Assembly: GCF_900091605.1 (NCBI RefSeq)
Contig: NZ_FMCQ01000005.1
Span: forward strand, 372,001-436,000
Reading direction: 5' to 3'
Length of the DNA: 64,000 nucleotides
DNA from: Micromonospora tulbaghiae
GTDB lineage: Bacteria > Actinomycetota > Actinomycetes > Mycobacteriales > Micromonosporaceae
Numbering within the stretch: position 1 is the stretch's first letter; the number at the start of each line of letters is the position of its first letter. Under the pieces are notes generated by a model. It worked only from the letters and a program-made list of their open reading frames with translations. It searched no databases and was not told the origin of the DNA. Below, piece by piece: positions 15,316-23,558 of this stretch. Position numbers and translations under genes: made by a program.

Positions 15316-16332
15316 TCAGCCCTCGGCGGTCGCGTCGGCCGGCCGCCGCGGGGCCGGCGGCGTCGTGGGCTCCGGCTCGGTCGGCCCGGCGCGCAGGAAC
15401 CCCTCCGCCCACCGTCCGACCTCCGCGAAGACCTTCTCGCGTACGCCGGGACTGGACAGTGTGAGGTCGTGCAGCCCGCCGTCGAAGCGGGCCAGGGTGA
15501 CATGCCGGCCGAGGCGGGGCGCCCAGCGCACCATGTGCTCGACGTCGAGCACCGCGTCGGCGCCGGTGGCGCTGTCGTGCCACTTCGTGCCCCGGAAGCT
15601 GCGCGTGGAGCAGGCGAGCAGCACCGGCACCGGGATGTCCAGCCCGGCCCGCAGCCGGCGCTGACCGGCGCGGATCGCGTTGATCCAGCCGGCCCGGACC
15701 GGGAATCCGGCGAGCGGCTTCCAGGCCAGGTCGTACCGCCACTCACCCCGGTGGTCGGCGTGCAGGCTCTCGCCGTACACCGTGCCCAGCCCGAACGGCA
15801 GGACACGCTGCGGCGCCCTGCGGCCCAGGCGGGAGACGGCGGCCGCGAGGGGCCGGCGGACCATCCAGGGCGCGTTGATGTCGAAGAAGGGGCTGTTGAG
15901 CACGATGCCGTCGACCAGGTCGGCGTCGCGGCGGTCGTTCGCCCAGAGCGAGATGATCAGGCCGCCGGTCGAGTGGCCCATGGCGAGCAGGGTGTCGTGC
16001 CCCTCCTCGGCGCGGATGATCTCCGCGGCGGCGTCCAGCTCGGGGAAGTAGTCGCTCAGGTCGCGGCAGAAGTTCGGGGTCTGGTGCGGGAGCAGGCTGC
16101 GGCCGTACTTGCGCAGGTCGAGCGCGTAGAAGTCCCAGCCGCGCTCGGCGAAGAAGTCGGCCACGTGGGTCTGGAAGAAGTAGTCGACGAAGCCGTGCAC
16201 GTACAGCACGGCGCGGCCGGTCGGGCGGTCGGCCCGCCGACGCACCAGGGTCGCGACCACCGGCCCCTCGTCGTCGGTGCCCAGGTCGATCGTCCGCCGC
16301 TCGTATGGGGCGCCCAGCACGTCCGGTTCCAC
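15316..16332 (-). CDS. Alpha/beta hydrolase (monoacylglycerol lipase-like)
   Basis: A 338-residue alpha/beta-hydrolase. The oxyanion region is AVLYVHGFVDYFFQT and the nucleophile elbow is LAMGHSTGGLI. A late acid lies in the segment around VLLACSTRSF or DVEHM, and the histidine is in DGGLHDLTLS. The pattern resembles serine aminopeptidase/monoacylglycerol lipase (Hydrolase_4) proteins. It likely hydrolyses lipid or small esters in the cytoplasm, as there is no signal peptide. GTG was chosen because TACCGT lies seven bases upstream; longer extensions run antisense into the downstream gene region. The C-terminus is proline- and threonine-rich. Confidence 0.8.
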   Translation of the reverse strand: MEPDVLGAPYERRTIDLGTDDEGPVVATLVRRRADRPTGRAVLYVHGFVDYFFQTHVADFFAERGWDFYALDLRKYGRSLLPHQTPNFCRDLSDYFPELDAAAEIIRAEEGHDTLLAMGHSTGGLIISLWANDRRDADLVDGIVLNSPFFDINAPWMVRRPLAAAVSRLGRRAPQRVLPFGLGTVYGESLHADHRGEWRYDLAWKPLAGFPVRAGWINAIRAGQRRLRAGLDIPVPVLLACSTRSFRGTKWHDSATGADAVLDVEHMVRWAPRLGRHVTLARFDGGLHDLTLSSPGVREKVFAEVGRWAEGFLRAGPTEPEPTTPPAPRRPADATAEG

Positions 16333-16409
16333 GACCGCGACGGTACGCCGCCGCGCTACCCGGCGGTAGCCCCCGCCCGCCCGCACCGGACGGACGGGGG
16401 CATGCGGCC

Positions 16410-16820
16410 TCAGGCGGTTTCGGCGTCCTCGCGCTCGGCGTCCTGCAACGGTGCACCCTCGGGCTGGTCGACGGCGCGCAGGTGCTTGTTGTGGCGCGGC
16501 TCCTGCCGGGTCTTCGCGTCGTTGAGCTTGCGGCGCAGGTCGTCCCGGACGTCGTTCAGCGCGGCGTGCAGATCCTCCTCGGTCGAGGTGGTGACGATCT
16601 TCTGCCGTCCGGCGATCCAGCACTCCAGGGTCACCTTCTGGCCCCGGGCCTCGCGGTCCTTGACGGACACCTCCAGCTCGGTGGCGTCGGCGTGGAAGCC
16701 GGCGAGCCGGGTGTCCAGGGTCGCGAACTGCTCGGCGATCCAGTTGCGGTCGCCCTGGGAGAACCCGGCGCCGACCCGCAGGCACTCGGCCACGGTCGCG
16801 GGGTTCGCCACGGCGCTCAT
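16410..16820 (-). CDS. HPF/RaiA (S30AE) family ribosome-associated protein, short form
   Basis: A 136-residue protein with the beta-alpha-beta-beta-beta-alpha plan of ribosome hibernation factors: FATLDTRLAGFHADATELEVSV, KVTLECWIAGRQKIVTTSTEEDLHAALNDV, and a basic helix DDLRRKLNDAKTRQEPRHNK. The long C-terminal dimerisation domain found in actinobacterial long HPF is missing, and the tail is acidic. It may bind the 30S decoding region in stress. The ATG giving MSAVANPATVAECL was selected; the further upstream frame lacks domain content. Its start faces the SSB gene across 285 bp. Confidence 0.75.
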   Translation of the reverse strand: MSAVANPATVAECLRVGAGFSQGDRNWIAEQFATLDTRLAGFHADATELEVSVKDREARGQKVTLECWIAGRQKIVTTSTEEDLHAALNDVRDDLRRKLNDAKTRQEPRHNKHLRAVDQPEGAPLQDAEREDAETA

Positions 16821-17001
16821 CGCCCTGCCTCGCGGACGTCTCGGAGAAGCATGGGAGCTCCCTTTCTCTCGGTTGATCAAGTACTTACCCAACCGGCGTG
16901 ATTCCGGAACGCCTGCCTGCCGGCTCCTTTCGATCATGCGTCGACGCAGGTCAGACCCGTAGGGCCGGTGGGCCTAGCAGATCGGGACCTTGATCAGGTG
17001 G

Positions 17002-17029
17002 TTGTCCACAGGGCGGCTCGTCATCCACA
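17002..17029 (+). promoter_or_regulatory. Two DnaA-box-like sites upstream of the SSB paralogue
   Basis: TTGTCCACA at 17002-17010 is the preferred DnaA box of high-GC actinomycetes. TCATCCACA at 17021-17029 is a weaker second copy in the same orientation, 19 bp away. They lie 77-105 bp before the ssb-like ATG in the divergent gap. A role in transcription control by DnaA is inferred; this is not an origin, as only two boxes are present. Confidence 0.55.
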
Positions 17030-17105
17030 GGTCCGGGCCGGCGGGGTGGTCCGGGCAGGGCGACCGGCCGACGCTCACCGGGACAAGCGATCCCTGGGAG
17101 GGGCG

Positions 17106-18002
17106 ATGTTCGATACGTACGTGACGATCGTCGGCAACGTGCTGACCGCGCCGGAGTGGCGCCGGACCACGCAGAGCGGAACGCTGGTGGCCAACTTCAA
17201 GGTCGCCTCGACCGCCCGCCGGCTCGACCGCGACAGCGGCCGCTGGGTCGACGGCAACAGCCTTCGGGTACGCGTCAACTGCTGGCGCCGACTCGCCGAG
17301 GGGGTGGCCGCCTCGGTGGCGGTCGGTGATCCGGTGATCGTCGCCGGCCGCCTCTACACCCGGGACTGGACCGACGAGGCGGGCACCCACCGCACGCTCT
17401 ACGAGCTGGAGGCGGTCGCCGTCGGGCACGACCTGTCCCGGGGCCGCGCCCGCTTCCTGCGTAACCAGCCCCGCGCGGCCACCAGCACGGTCGAGGACGC
17501 GGAGGCCGAGCAGCGGGTGCACGGCGAGGCGACCGAGCCGGTGCCGGACGCGCAGGCCCCGGCGACGTTCGACGACCGGCCCTTCGACGACGACTTCCCG
17601 CCGCCGGAGTACGGGGGCGGCCGGGTCGGGCTCGTCGGCACCGTCGAGCGGGTGGGCGAACCTGACCCGTCCGACGACCGGCCCGGCGAGCCCGGTCCCG
17701 GCAGGGACGCCCGGTTCGGTGGTCCGTCCGTCGGCCTGCCGCGCGATCCGGTCGGCCCGTCGGGCATGCGGGCGGACGGTCCGTCCCGCACCGGCCCGGG
17801 CCTGCCGGCGGAGGACGACGAGCTGTCCCCCGAGGAGGGCGACGAGCCGGCCCCGGCGGGGGACGACGAGCTGGGTGAGGTCGTCACGGCACCGGGTGCC
17901 GGTGGACCGGGTGAGGGCGAGCCGGGTGGCGCGAGTCCGGCCGGCGCCGCCGGGACCACCTCCGGGCGCCGCGGCCGGCGGCGTACCCCGGTGCCCGCCT
18001 GA
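17106..18002 (+). CDS. Single-stranded DNA-binding protein paralogue with long disordered tail
   Basis: A 298-residue protein. Residues 1-115 form an SSB OB-fold: DTYVTIVGNVLTAPEWRRT, LVANFKVASTARR, SLRVRVNCWRRLAEGVAASV, GDPVIVAGRLYTRDWTDEAG. The remaining 180 residues are acidic, Pro/Gly-rich and surely disordered. The usual C-terminal DDEPPF-type acidic tip that recruits partner proteins is missing; the chain ends in arginines and TPVPA. It is therefore likely a secondary SSB rather than the essential replicative one. GGGAGG precedes the ATG. Two DnaA-box-like sites lie upstream, and a strong hairpin follows the gene. Confidence 0.85.
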   Translation: MFDTYVTIVGNVLTAPEWRRTTQSGTLVANFKVASTARRLDRDSGRWVDGNSLRVRVNCWRRLAEGVAASVAVGDPVIVAGRLYTRDWTDEAGTHRTLYELEAVAVGHDLSRGRARFLRNQPRAATSTVEDAEAEQRVHGEATEPVPDAQAPATFDDRPFDDDFPPPEYGGGRVGLVGTVERVGEPDPSDDRPGEPGPGRDARFGGPSVGLPRDPVGPSGMRADGPSRTGPGLPAEDDELSPEEGDEPAPAGDDELGEVVTAPGAGGPGEGEPGGASPAGAAGTTSGRRGRRRTPVPA

Positions 18003-18020
18003 CTCTTCGTCCGACGGGGG

Positions 18021-18054
18021 CGCGGGGTGGTGACGTCGGCGTCACCACCCCGCG
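18021..18054 (+). terminator. Strong hairpin between the SSB gene and cobD
   Basis: A perfect 15-bp stem CGCGGGGTGGTGACG closed by a TCGG tetraloop lies 18 bp after the SSB stop. It separates SSB transcription from the cobalamin genes. Confidence 0.75.
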
Positions 18055-18089
18055 GTACGACTAGGCTGGCCGGCCGGAGGTGGTGACGG

Positions 18090-19106
18090 GTGCGGCAGGC
18101 GACCGCGATGGCGAACGCGACCGGGTTGGTGGCGGGCTACGCGCTCGACGCCCTGCTCGGCGACCCCCGCCGGTGGCATCCGGTGGCCGGCTTCGGCACG
18201 GCGGCCGGTGCGCTGGAACGCCGGGTCTACCGCCCCGACCGGGCGGCCGGCACCGCGTTCACGGCGCTCGCAGTCGGCGGGCCGGTCCTGCTCGGCGTCG
18301 CCGCCGCGCTGGCGACCCGCCGCCATCCGGTGGCCCGGGCCGCGCTGGTGGCGGCCGGCACCTGGACGGTGCTGGGCGGGCGCACGCTGCGGCACGAGTC
18401 CAGGGTGATGGCACGGGCGCTGGGCCGGGCCGACCTGCCCGCCGCCCGGGCCCGCCTCGGCAACCTCTGCGGGCGGGATCCGTCCGCCCTCGACGAGCCC
18501 GAACTCGCCCGCGCCACAGTCGAATCGGTCGCCGAGAACACCTCGGACGCCGTGGTCGCCCCGCTGGTCTGGGGCGCGGTGGCGGGCCTGCCCGGCCTGC
18601 TCGGCTACCGAGCGGCGAACACGCTCGACGCGATGGTCGGCCACCGCTCGCCCCGGTACGCCCGCTTCGGCACCCCGGCGGCCCGGCTGGACGACGCGCT
18701 GAACCTGATGCCGTCCCGGCTCACCGGGCTGCTCACGGTGGCCGTCGCGCCGGTGGCACACGGCGACCGCGCCGCCGCCTGGCACGTGTGGCGGCGGGAC
18801 CGGGCCGACCACCCGAGCCCGAACGCCGGTCAGTGCGAGGCGGCCATGGCCGGCGCTCTCGGCGTCCGGCTCGGCGGGCGCAACGTCTACTTCGGCCGCG
18901 CCGAGACCCGGCCCTTCCTCGGTGACGGCCCTCGCCCCGAGGCGCGGCACCTGAAGCGGGCCGCCCGGATCTCCGGCACCGTGGGTGTGGCCGCGCTCGG
19001 CCTGGCCGCGCTGTATCCGGTGACAGTCGGCCGCCTGGCCGGGGCCGCCGGGCGGGCCGCGCTGGGCCTCCTCACGCGTGCGGCCCGTCGGGGGAGCGGG
19101 CGGTGA
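18090..19106 (+). CDS. cobD: Adenosylcobinamide-phosphate synthase CobD/CbiB
   Basis: A 338-residue membrane protein that joins adenosylcobyric acid to an aminopropanol derivative in cobalamin synthesis. Hallmarks are GYALDALLGDPRRWHPVAGF at the N-terminus, RATVESVAENTSDAVVAPLVW in the middle, NTLDAMVGHRSPRYARFGTPAARLDDALNLMPSRL, and SPNAGQCEAAMAGALGVRLGG. Several hydrophobic stretches fit a polytopic membrane enzyme. It starts with GTG, with GGAGG about nine bases upstream. Its last four bases overlap the start of cobQ, so the two are translationally coupled. Confidence 0.93.
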   Translation: MRQATAMANATGLVAGYALDALLGDPRRWHPVAGFGTAAGALERRVYRPDRAAGTAFTALAVGGPVLLGVAAALATRRHPVARAALVAAGTWTVLGGRTLRHESRVMARALGRADLPAARARLGNLCGRDPSALDEPELARATVESVAENTSDAVVAPLVWGAVAGLPGLLGYRAANTLDAMVGHRSPRYARFGTPAARLDDALNLMPSRLTGLLTVAVAPVAHGDRAAAWHVWRRDRADHPSPNAGQCEAAMAGALGVRLGGRNVYFGRAETRPFLGDGPRPEARHLKRAARISGTVGVAALGLAALYPVTVGRLAGAAGRAALGLLTRAARRGSGR

Positions 19107-20647
19107 GCGGCGGGCTGCTGGTCGCCGGCACCACGTCCGACGCCGGTAAGAGCGTGCTCACCGCCGGCATCTGCCGCTGGCTGCGCCGCCGGGGCGTCCG
19201 GGTCGCCCCGTTCAAGGCGCAGAACATGTCGAACAACTCCGCCGTGGTGGTCGGGCCGGACGGTCGCGGCGGCGAACTGGGCCGTGCCCAGGCGATGCAG
19301 GCCGCCGCCTGTGGGCTCGAAGCCGACCTGCGCTTCAATCCGGTGCTGCTCAAGCCGGGCAGCGACCACGCCAGCCAGGTGGTGCTGCTCGGCGAGGCGG
19401 TCGACACGGTCACCGCCGGCAACTACCACGAGGTGCGGTCCCGGCTCGCCACCACGGCGTACGCGGCGCTGGCCGAGCTGCGGGCCGAGTACGACGTGGT
19501 GATCTGCGAGGGCGCGGGCAGCCCCGCCGAGATCAACCTGCGCGACGGCGACTACGTCAACATGGGGCTGGCGCGGCAGGCCGGGCTGCCCACGATCGTG
19601 GTCGGCGACATCGACCGGGGCGGCGTGTTCGCCTCGATGTTCGGCACCGTCGCCCTGCTCGACGCGGCCGACCAGGCGCTCGTGGCCGGGTTCGTGGTGA
19701 ACAAGTTCCGGGGCGACCGCGGGCTGCTCCAGCCGGGGCTGGACATGCTGCGCCGGGTCACCGGCCGCCCGACGTACGGGGTGGTGCCCTGGGCGCTGGA
19801 CCTGTGGCTGGACGCGGAGGACTCGCTCGCGTACGGGCGGGTGCTCGGCCGGCCAGCCGCGCCCCGGGGCACCGACTGGCTCGACGTCGCAGTGGTCCGG
19901 CTGCCCCGGATCAGCAACGCCACCGACGTGGAGGCGCTGGCCACCGAGCCGGGTGTGCGGGTACGCCTCACCGTCGAGCCGGCCGAACTGGCCGCCGCCG
20001 ACCTGGTGGTGCTCCCCGGCACCAAGTCGACAGTCGCCGACCTGGCCTGGCTGCGGGAGACCGGCCTGGCCGACGCGGTCCGGGCGCACGCCGCCGCCGG
20101 ACGGCCGCTGCTCGGCATCTGCGGCGGCTTCCAGATGCTGGGCCGGGCGATCCACGATGCGGTGGAGAGCCGCCGGGGCACCGTACCCGGCCTCGGGCTG
20201 CTGCCCGTCGAGATCACCTTCGAGCCGCGCAAGACGGTCCGCCGGGCCGAGGGCACCGCCGCCGGCGACGTGCCGGTGCACGGCTACGAGATCCACCACG
20301 GCCGGGTCTCCGCCGCCGACCCGGGCCTCGCGCCGCTGCTGCGCTACGCCGACGGCACCGGCGAGGGCGCGCGCCTCGGCACCGTCTACGGCACGCACTG
20401 GCACGGCGCCTTCTCCTCCGACGCGTTCCGCCGCCGGTTCCTGACCGAGGTCGCGGAGGCGGCCGGGCGGACCGGCTTCAAGGTCGCGCCGGACACGTCC
20501 TTCGCGGCGGCCCGGGAGCGGACGCTGGACCTGCTCGGCGACATGGTGGAGGAGCACCTCGACACGGACGCGCTGTGGCGGCTGATCGAGTCCGGCCCAC
20601 CGCCGGGACTGCCGTTCGTGCCACCCGGCGCGCCACCAGGTCAGTAG
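19103..20647 (+). CDS. cobQ: Cobyric acid synthase CobQ
   Basis: A 514-residue glutamine-dependent amidotransferase that amidates the b, d, e and g side chains of adenosylcobyrinate diamide. The ATP-binding half starts GTTSDAGKSVLTAGI and includes KAQNMSNNSAV, the usual CobQ signature. The class-I glutaminase half has Cys340 in GICGGFQMLG and the catalytic His region HGYEIHHGR. Unlike the CobB-like protein at 27 kb, all expected catalytic residues are present. The start GTG overlaps the cobD stop by 4 bp. The end overlaps the stop of the convergent rhodanese gene by 7 bp. Confidence 0.95.
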   Translation: MSGGLLVAGTTSDAGKSVLTAGICRWLRRRGVRVAPFKAQNMSNNSAVVVGPDGRGGELGRAQAMQAAACGLEADLRFNPVLLKPGSDHASQVVLLGEAVDTVTAGNYHEVRSRLATTAYAALAELRAEYDVVICEGAGSPAEINLRDGDYVNMGLARQAGLPTIVVGDIDRGGVFASMFGTVALLDAADQALVAGFVVNKFRGDRGLLQPGLDMLRRVTGRPTYGVVPWALDLWLDAEDSLAYGRVLGRPAAPRGTDWLDVAVVRLPRISNATDVEALATEPGVRVRLTVEPAELAAADLVVLPGTKSTVADLAWLRETGLADAVRAHAAAGRPLLGICGGFQMLGRAIHDAVESRRGTVPGLGLLPVEITFEPRKTVRRAEGTAAGDVPVHGYEIHHGRVSAADPGLAPLLRYADGTGEGARLGTVYGTHWHGAFSSDAFRRRFLTEVAEAAGRTGFKVAPDTSFAAARERTLDLLGDMVEEHLDTDALWRLIESGPPPGLPFVPPGAPPGQ

Positions 20648-21042
20648 CGCACGTCGGCCGGGCGGTCGGACATCGGCAGTCCGGCCTCCCGCCAGCCCTG
20701 CACCCCGCCGATCATGTCGGTGGCCTGCCGCAGCCCCAGCGTCTGGAGGCTGGCGGCGGCCAGGCTGGAGCTGTACCCCTCCCGGCACACCACGACGACC
20801 TCGCGGTCGTACCCGGTGGCCTCAGGTATGCGCCACGCGCAGGCCGGGTCGAGCCGCCACTCCAGCACCGTGCGGTCGATGACGATCGCGCCGGGCAGCT
20901 CACCCTCCTCGCGGCGCTGCGCCTCGGTACGCGTGTCGATCAGCAGCGCGCCGCCACGGACCGCCTCGACGGTCTCGTGCGGAGTGAGCCGGCGGAGACC
21001 GGCGCGGGCCTGTTCCAGGAGGGCGTCGACGCCCGGACACAT
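20641..21042 (-). CDS. Rhodanese-like domain protein
   Basis: A 133-residue single rhodanese domain: LTPHETVEAVRGGALLIDTR, GELPGAIVID, and the active-site loop VVVVCREGYSSS with cysteine as the persulfide carrier, followed by GLRQATDMIGGVQGWREAGLP. It probably carries sulfane sulfur or acts in small-molecule detoxification. The start is the ATG giving MCPGVDALLEQ. It has a convergent 7-bp overlap with cobQ and is divergent from the P-loop kinase gene. Confidence 0.85.
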   Translation of the reverse strand: MCPGVDALLEQARAGLRRLTPHETVEAVRGGALLIDTRTEAQRREEGELPGAIVIDRTVLEWRLDPACAWRIPEATGYDREVVVVCREGYSSSLAAASLQTLGLRQATDMIGGVQGWREAGLPMSDRPADVRY

Positions 21043-21153
21043 CACGTCATGGAGCACCCCCCGATGATGCCCAGCGCACCGAGTCGCCGCTCGGTGAAAC
21101 GGTCCGCCCGGGTCGCAGGTTCCAGCGGACGGGGGAACGTTAGCGTCGGTCGG

Positions 21154-21807
21154 GTGAACGTCGCAGTGATCGAGGCGTACTCCGGGTTGGCCCACCGGGT
21201 GCTGGCCGGGCCGGCGCGGTTGGGGCGTACCCGACTGGTCGCAGTCGACGGGCCCAGCGGCGCGGGCAAGAGCCGGTTCGCGGCGCGCCTCGCGGACGCC
21301 CTCGCGGCGCACGCGGGCGGTGTCCGCCCGCCGCTAGTGCACACCGACGACCTGCTCGACGGCTGGGACGACCAGCTCAGCTTCTGGACCCGGCTGGAGG
21401 AGCAGGTGCTCGGCCCGCTGCGGGCCGGCCGGGTGGGCGGGTACCGCCGCTACAGCTGGGTGCGCCGCCGTTTCCTGGACCGGGTGGTGCCGGTGCCGGC
21501 CGGACCGGTGCTGATCGTCGAGGGGGTGAGCGCCGCCCGCGCCGCGGTACGCCCCGAGCTGACGCTGTCGGTGCTGGTCACCGCGCCGGCCGAGCTGCGG
21601 TTGCGCCGGGCGCTGGCCCGCGACGGGGAGCAGATCCTGCCGGAGCTGCGCCGCTGGCACGCGGGGGAGCAGGCGCACTTCGCCGCCGACGGTACGGCGG
21701 CAGCGGTGGACCTGGTCGTCGACGGCGCCCCGGACCTGCCGCACGACGGGGACCGCTACTACGTGCGCGCCGGAAGGCGATCGGGCTCGGGCGACGTGGC
21801 GGGGTAA
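21154..21807 (+). CDS. P-loop NTPase of the uridine-kinase-like type
   Basis: A 217-residue P-loop kinase. The Walker A motif is GPSGAGKSRFAARLA near residues 32-46, followed by PPLVHTDDLLDGWDD, the usual uridine kinase substrate loop. A lid segment LRRALARDG and the closing DLVVDG come later. It likely phosphorylates a nucleoside or small metabolite in the cytoplasm. The GTG start is preceded by TAGCGT seven bases upstream, so the transcript should be leaderless. It is divergent from the rhodanese gene and 21 bp upstream of the dipeptidase gene. Confidence 0.75.
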   Translation: MNVAVIEAYSGLAHRVLAGPARLGRTRLVAVDGPSGAGKSRFAARLADALAAHAGGVRPPLVHTDDLLDGWDDQLSFWTRLEEQVLGPLRAGRVGGYRRYSWVRRRFLDRVVPVPAGPVLIVEGVSAARAAVRPELTLSVLVTAPAELRLRRALARDGEQILPELRRWHAGEQAHFAADGTAAAVDLVVDGAPDLPHDGDRYYVRAGRRSGSGDVAG

Positions 21808-21828
21808 GCCCGGCATACGATTCCGGTC

Positions 21829-23193
21829 ATGACCACTCCGATCCTCTCCGAGTCCGAGGTGCGGGCCGCCGTCGAGCGGGAACTCCCCGGCGTCCGTGCC
21901 GACCTCGAGCGACTCGTCCGCATCCCGGGCATCGCCTTCGAGGGCTTCGACCACTCGCACGTGGAGCGTTCCGCCGAGGCGGTGGCGGAGCTGCTGCGCG
22001 GCTGCGGCCTCGACACGCGGATCGTCCGGTCCGGCGGCCAGCCGGCCGTGATCGGCACGAAGGCGGCCCCGCCCGGCGCCCCCACCGTGCTCATGTACGC
22101 GCACCACGACGTGCAGCCGGTCGGCGACCTGTCACTGTGGGAGTCGGACCCGTTCGAGCCGGTGGAGCGCGACGGCCGCCTGTACGGGCGGGGCGCCGCC
22201 GACGACAAGGCCGGCATCATGGCGCACGTCGCCGCGCTGCGCGCGTTCGGCGACCGGCTCCCGGTCGGCGTGGTGCTGTTCATCGAGGGCGAGGAGGAGT
22301 ACGGCTCGGACTCGCTGGAGCGGCTGCTCGCCGAGCACCGCGACGACCTGGCCTCGGACGTCATCGTGATCGCCGACTCCACCAACTGGGACGTCGGCGT
22401 GCCGGCGCTGACCACGTCGCTGCGGGGCATCGTCAACTGCTTCGTGGAGGTGCGCACGCTCGACCACGCGGTGCACAGCGGCATGTTCGGCGGCGCCGTG
22501 CCGGACGCGCTCACCGCGCTGGTGAAGCTGCTCGCCACGCTGCACGACGAGGCCGGCGACGTCGCGGTGGACGGGCTGGCCGCCCGCGAGGGCGCCAGCG
22601 TCGACTACCCGGAGGACCGGTTCCGCGCCGAGGCCGGCCTGGTCGACGGCGCGAAGCTGTTCGGCACCGGCCGGATCACCGACCGGCTCTGGACCAAGCC
22701 GGCGCTGGCGATCCTCGGCGTGGACGCGCCGGCCACCGGCGAGGCCCCGAACGCGCTGGTGCCGTCCGCGAAGGCGAAGCTGAGCGTACGGCTGGCGCCG
22801 GGCGACGACCCGAAGAAGGCGTACGCGGCCCTGACCGCGCACCTGGAGCGGCACGCGCCGTGGGGCGCGCAGGTGTCGGTGACGTTCGAGCACGACGGCG
22901 CACCCTGCGTCATCGACGCCTCCGGGCCGATGTTCGACGCGGCCCGGTCGGCGTTCCGGACGGCCTGGGACGGCACCGACCCGGTGGACATCGGGGTCGG
23001 CGGGTCGATCCCGTTCATCGCCACGTTCCAGGAGATGTTCCCGCAGGCCGCGATCCTGGTGACCGGTGTGGAGGACCCGCACGCGCGGGCGCACGGGCCG
23101 AACGAGAGCCTGCACCTGGGCGAGTTCGCCCGGGTGTGCCTGGCCGAGGCGCTGCTGCTGGCCCGGGTGGCGGAGGCCGGAAACCGCGCCTGA
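21829..23193 (+). CDS. M20-family dipeptidase
   Basis: A 454-residue metallopeptidase of the M20 (carnosinase/PepV-like) group. Metal ligands appear in VLMYAHHDVQP, GRGAADDKAGIMAHV, EGEEEYGS (the general-base glutamate and a metal glutamate) and VIADSTNWD. The inserted dimerisation domain starts LTTSLRGIVNCFVEVR, with VHSGMFGGAVPDAL. The final histidine is in HGPNESLHL. It should split dipeptides or short N-acyl amino acids in the cytoplasm. TACGAT lies seven bases before the ATG, suggesting its own leaderless promoter despite the close upstream gene. Confidence 0.9.
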   Translation: MTTPILSESEVRAAVERELPGVRADLERLVRIPGIAFEGFDHSHVERSAEAVAELLRGCGLDTRIVRSGGQPAVIGTKAAPPGAPTVLMYAHHDVQPVGDLSLWESDPFEPVERDGRLYGRGAADDKAGIMAHVAALRAFGDRLPVGVVLFIEGEEEYGSDSLERLLAEHRDDLASDVIVIADSTNWDVGVPALTTSLRGIVNCFVEVRTLDHAVHSGMFGGAVPDALTALVKLLATLHDEAGDVAVDGLAAREGASVDYPEDRFRAEAGLVDGAKLFGTGRITDRLWTKPALAILGVDAPATGEAPNALVPSAKAKLSVRLAPGDDPKKAYAALTAHLERHAPWGAQVSVTFEHDGAPCVIDASGPMFDAARSAFRTAWDGTDPVDIGVGGSIPFIATFQEMFPQAAILVTGVEDPHARAHGPNESLHLGEFARVCLAEALLLARVAEAGNRA

Positions 23194-23271
23194 GGTGTCG
23201 AAACCGTAACTTCGGGGCCGATGTCGGAGTTTGTGGTGTGTCGGCGGGCGGGGTGTTATAGCCTTTCGAAC

Positions 23272-23478
23272 ATGCGTACGAACGACGAGGTGGAGCGGCT
23301 TCAGGCCGCCGTCCGTGCTCTGGGGGACGTCGACGTCTCCGCGTGGTCCGAGGACACGCTCAACGAACAGATCGGCGAGCTCTCCGCCGCCCTGGTCACG
23401 CTCGACGCGCTGCTCACCCGGGTCGCCGAGGGCGTGCGCGGGCGCGGCCTGCGCATCGAGGAACCCGTCTCGGCCTGA
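23272..23478 (+). CDS. Small conserved helical protein of unknown function
   Basis: A 68-residue, almost wholly helical protein: EVERLQAAVRALGDVDVSAW, then SEDTLNEQIGELSAALVTLD and ALLTRVAEGVRGRGL. It resembles the first helices of DUF222-type HNH proteins, but no nuclease domain follows, so it stands alone. TAGCCT lies seven bases before the ATG, typical of the leaderless promoters in this window. It stands 80 bp upstream of DNA ligase B. Confidence 0.55.
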   Translation: MRTNDEVERLQAAVRALGDVDVSAWSEDTLNEQIGELSAALVTLDALLTRVAEGVRGRGLRIEEPVSA

Positions 23479-23558
23479 CCGTCGGCCCGGCGCACCCGTG
23501 CGGTGTGCCGGGCCGCCGGATCCGCCCCGATGTCACACGCGGCTGGCAGGATGTGGGC

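Noticed and set aside
16981..17040. A replication origin suggested by TTGTCCACA boxes
   Set aside because: Only two boxes, no dnaA or dnaN nearby and no AT-rich unwinding region; more likely a regulatory pair.
18887..20788. A 633-codon frame opposite cobD and cobQ
   Set aside because: Antisense to both cob genes, low-complexity, no recognisable domain.
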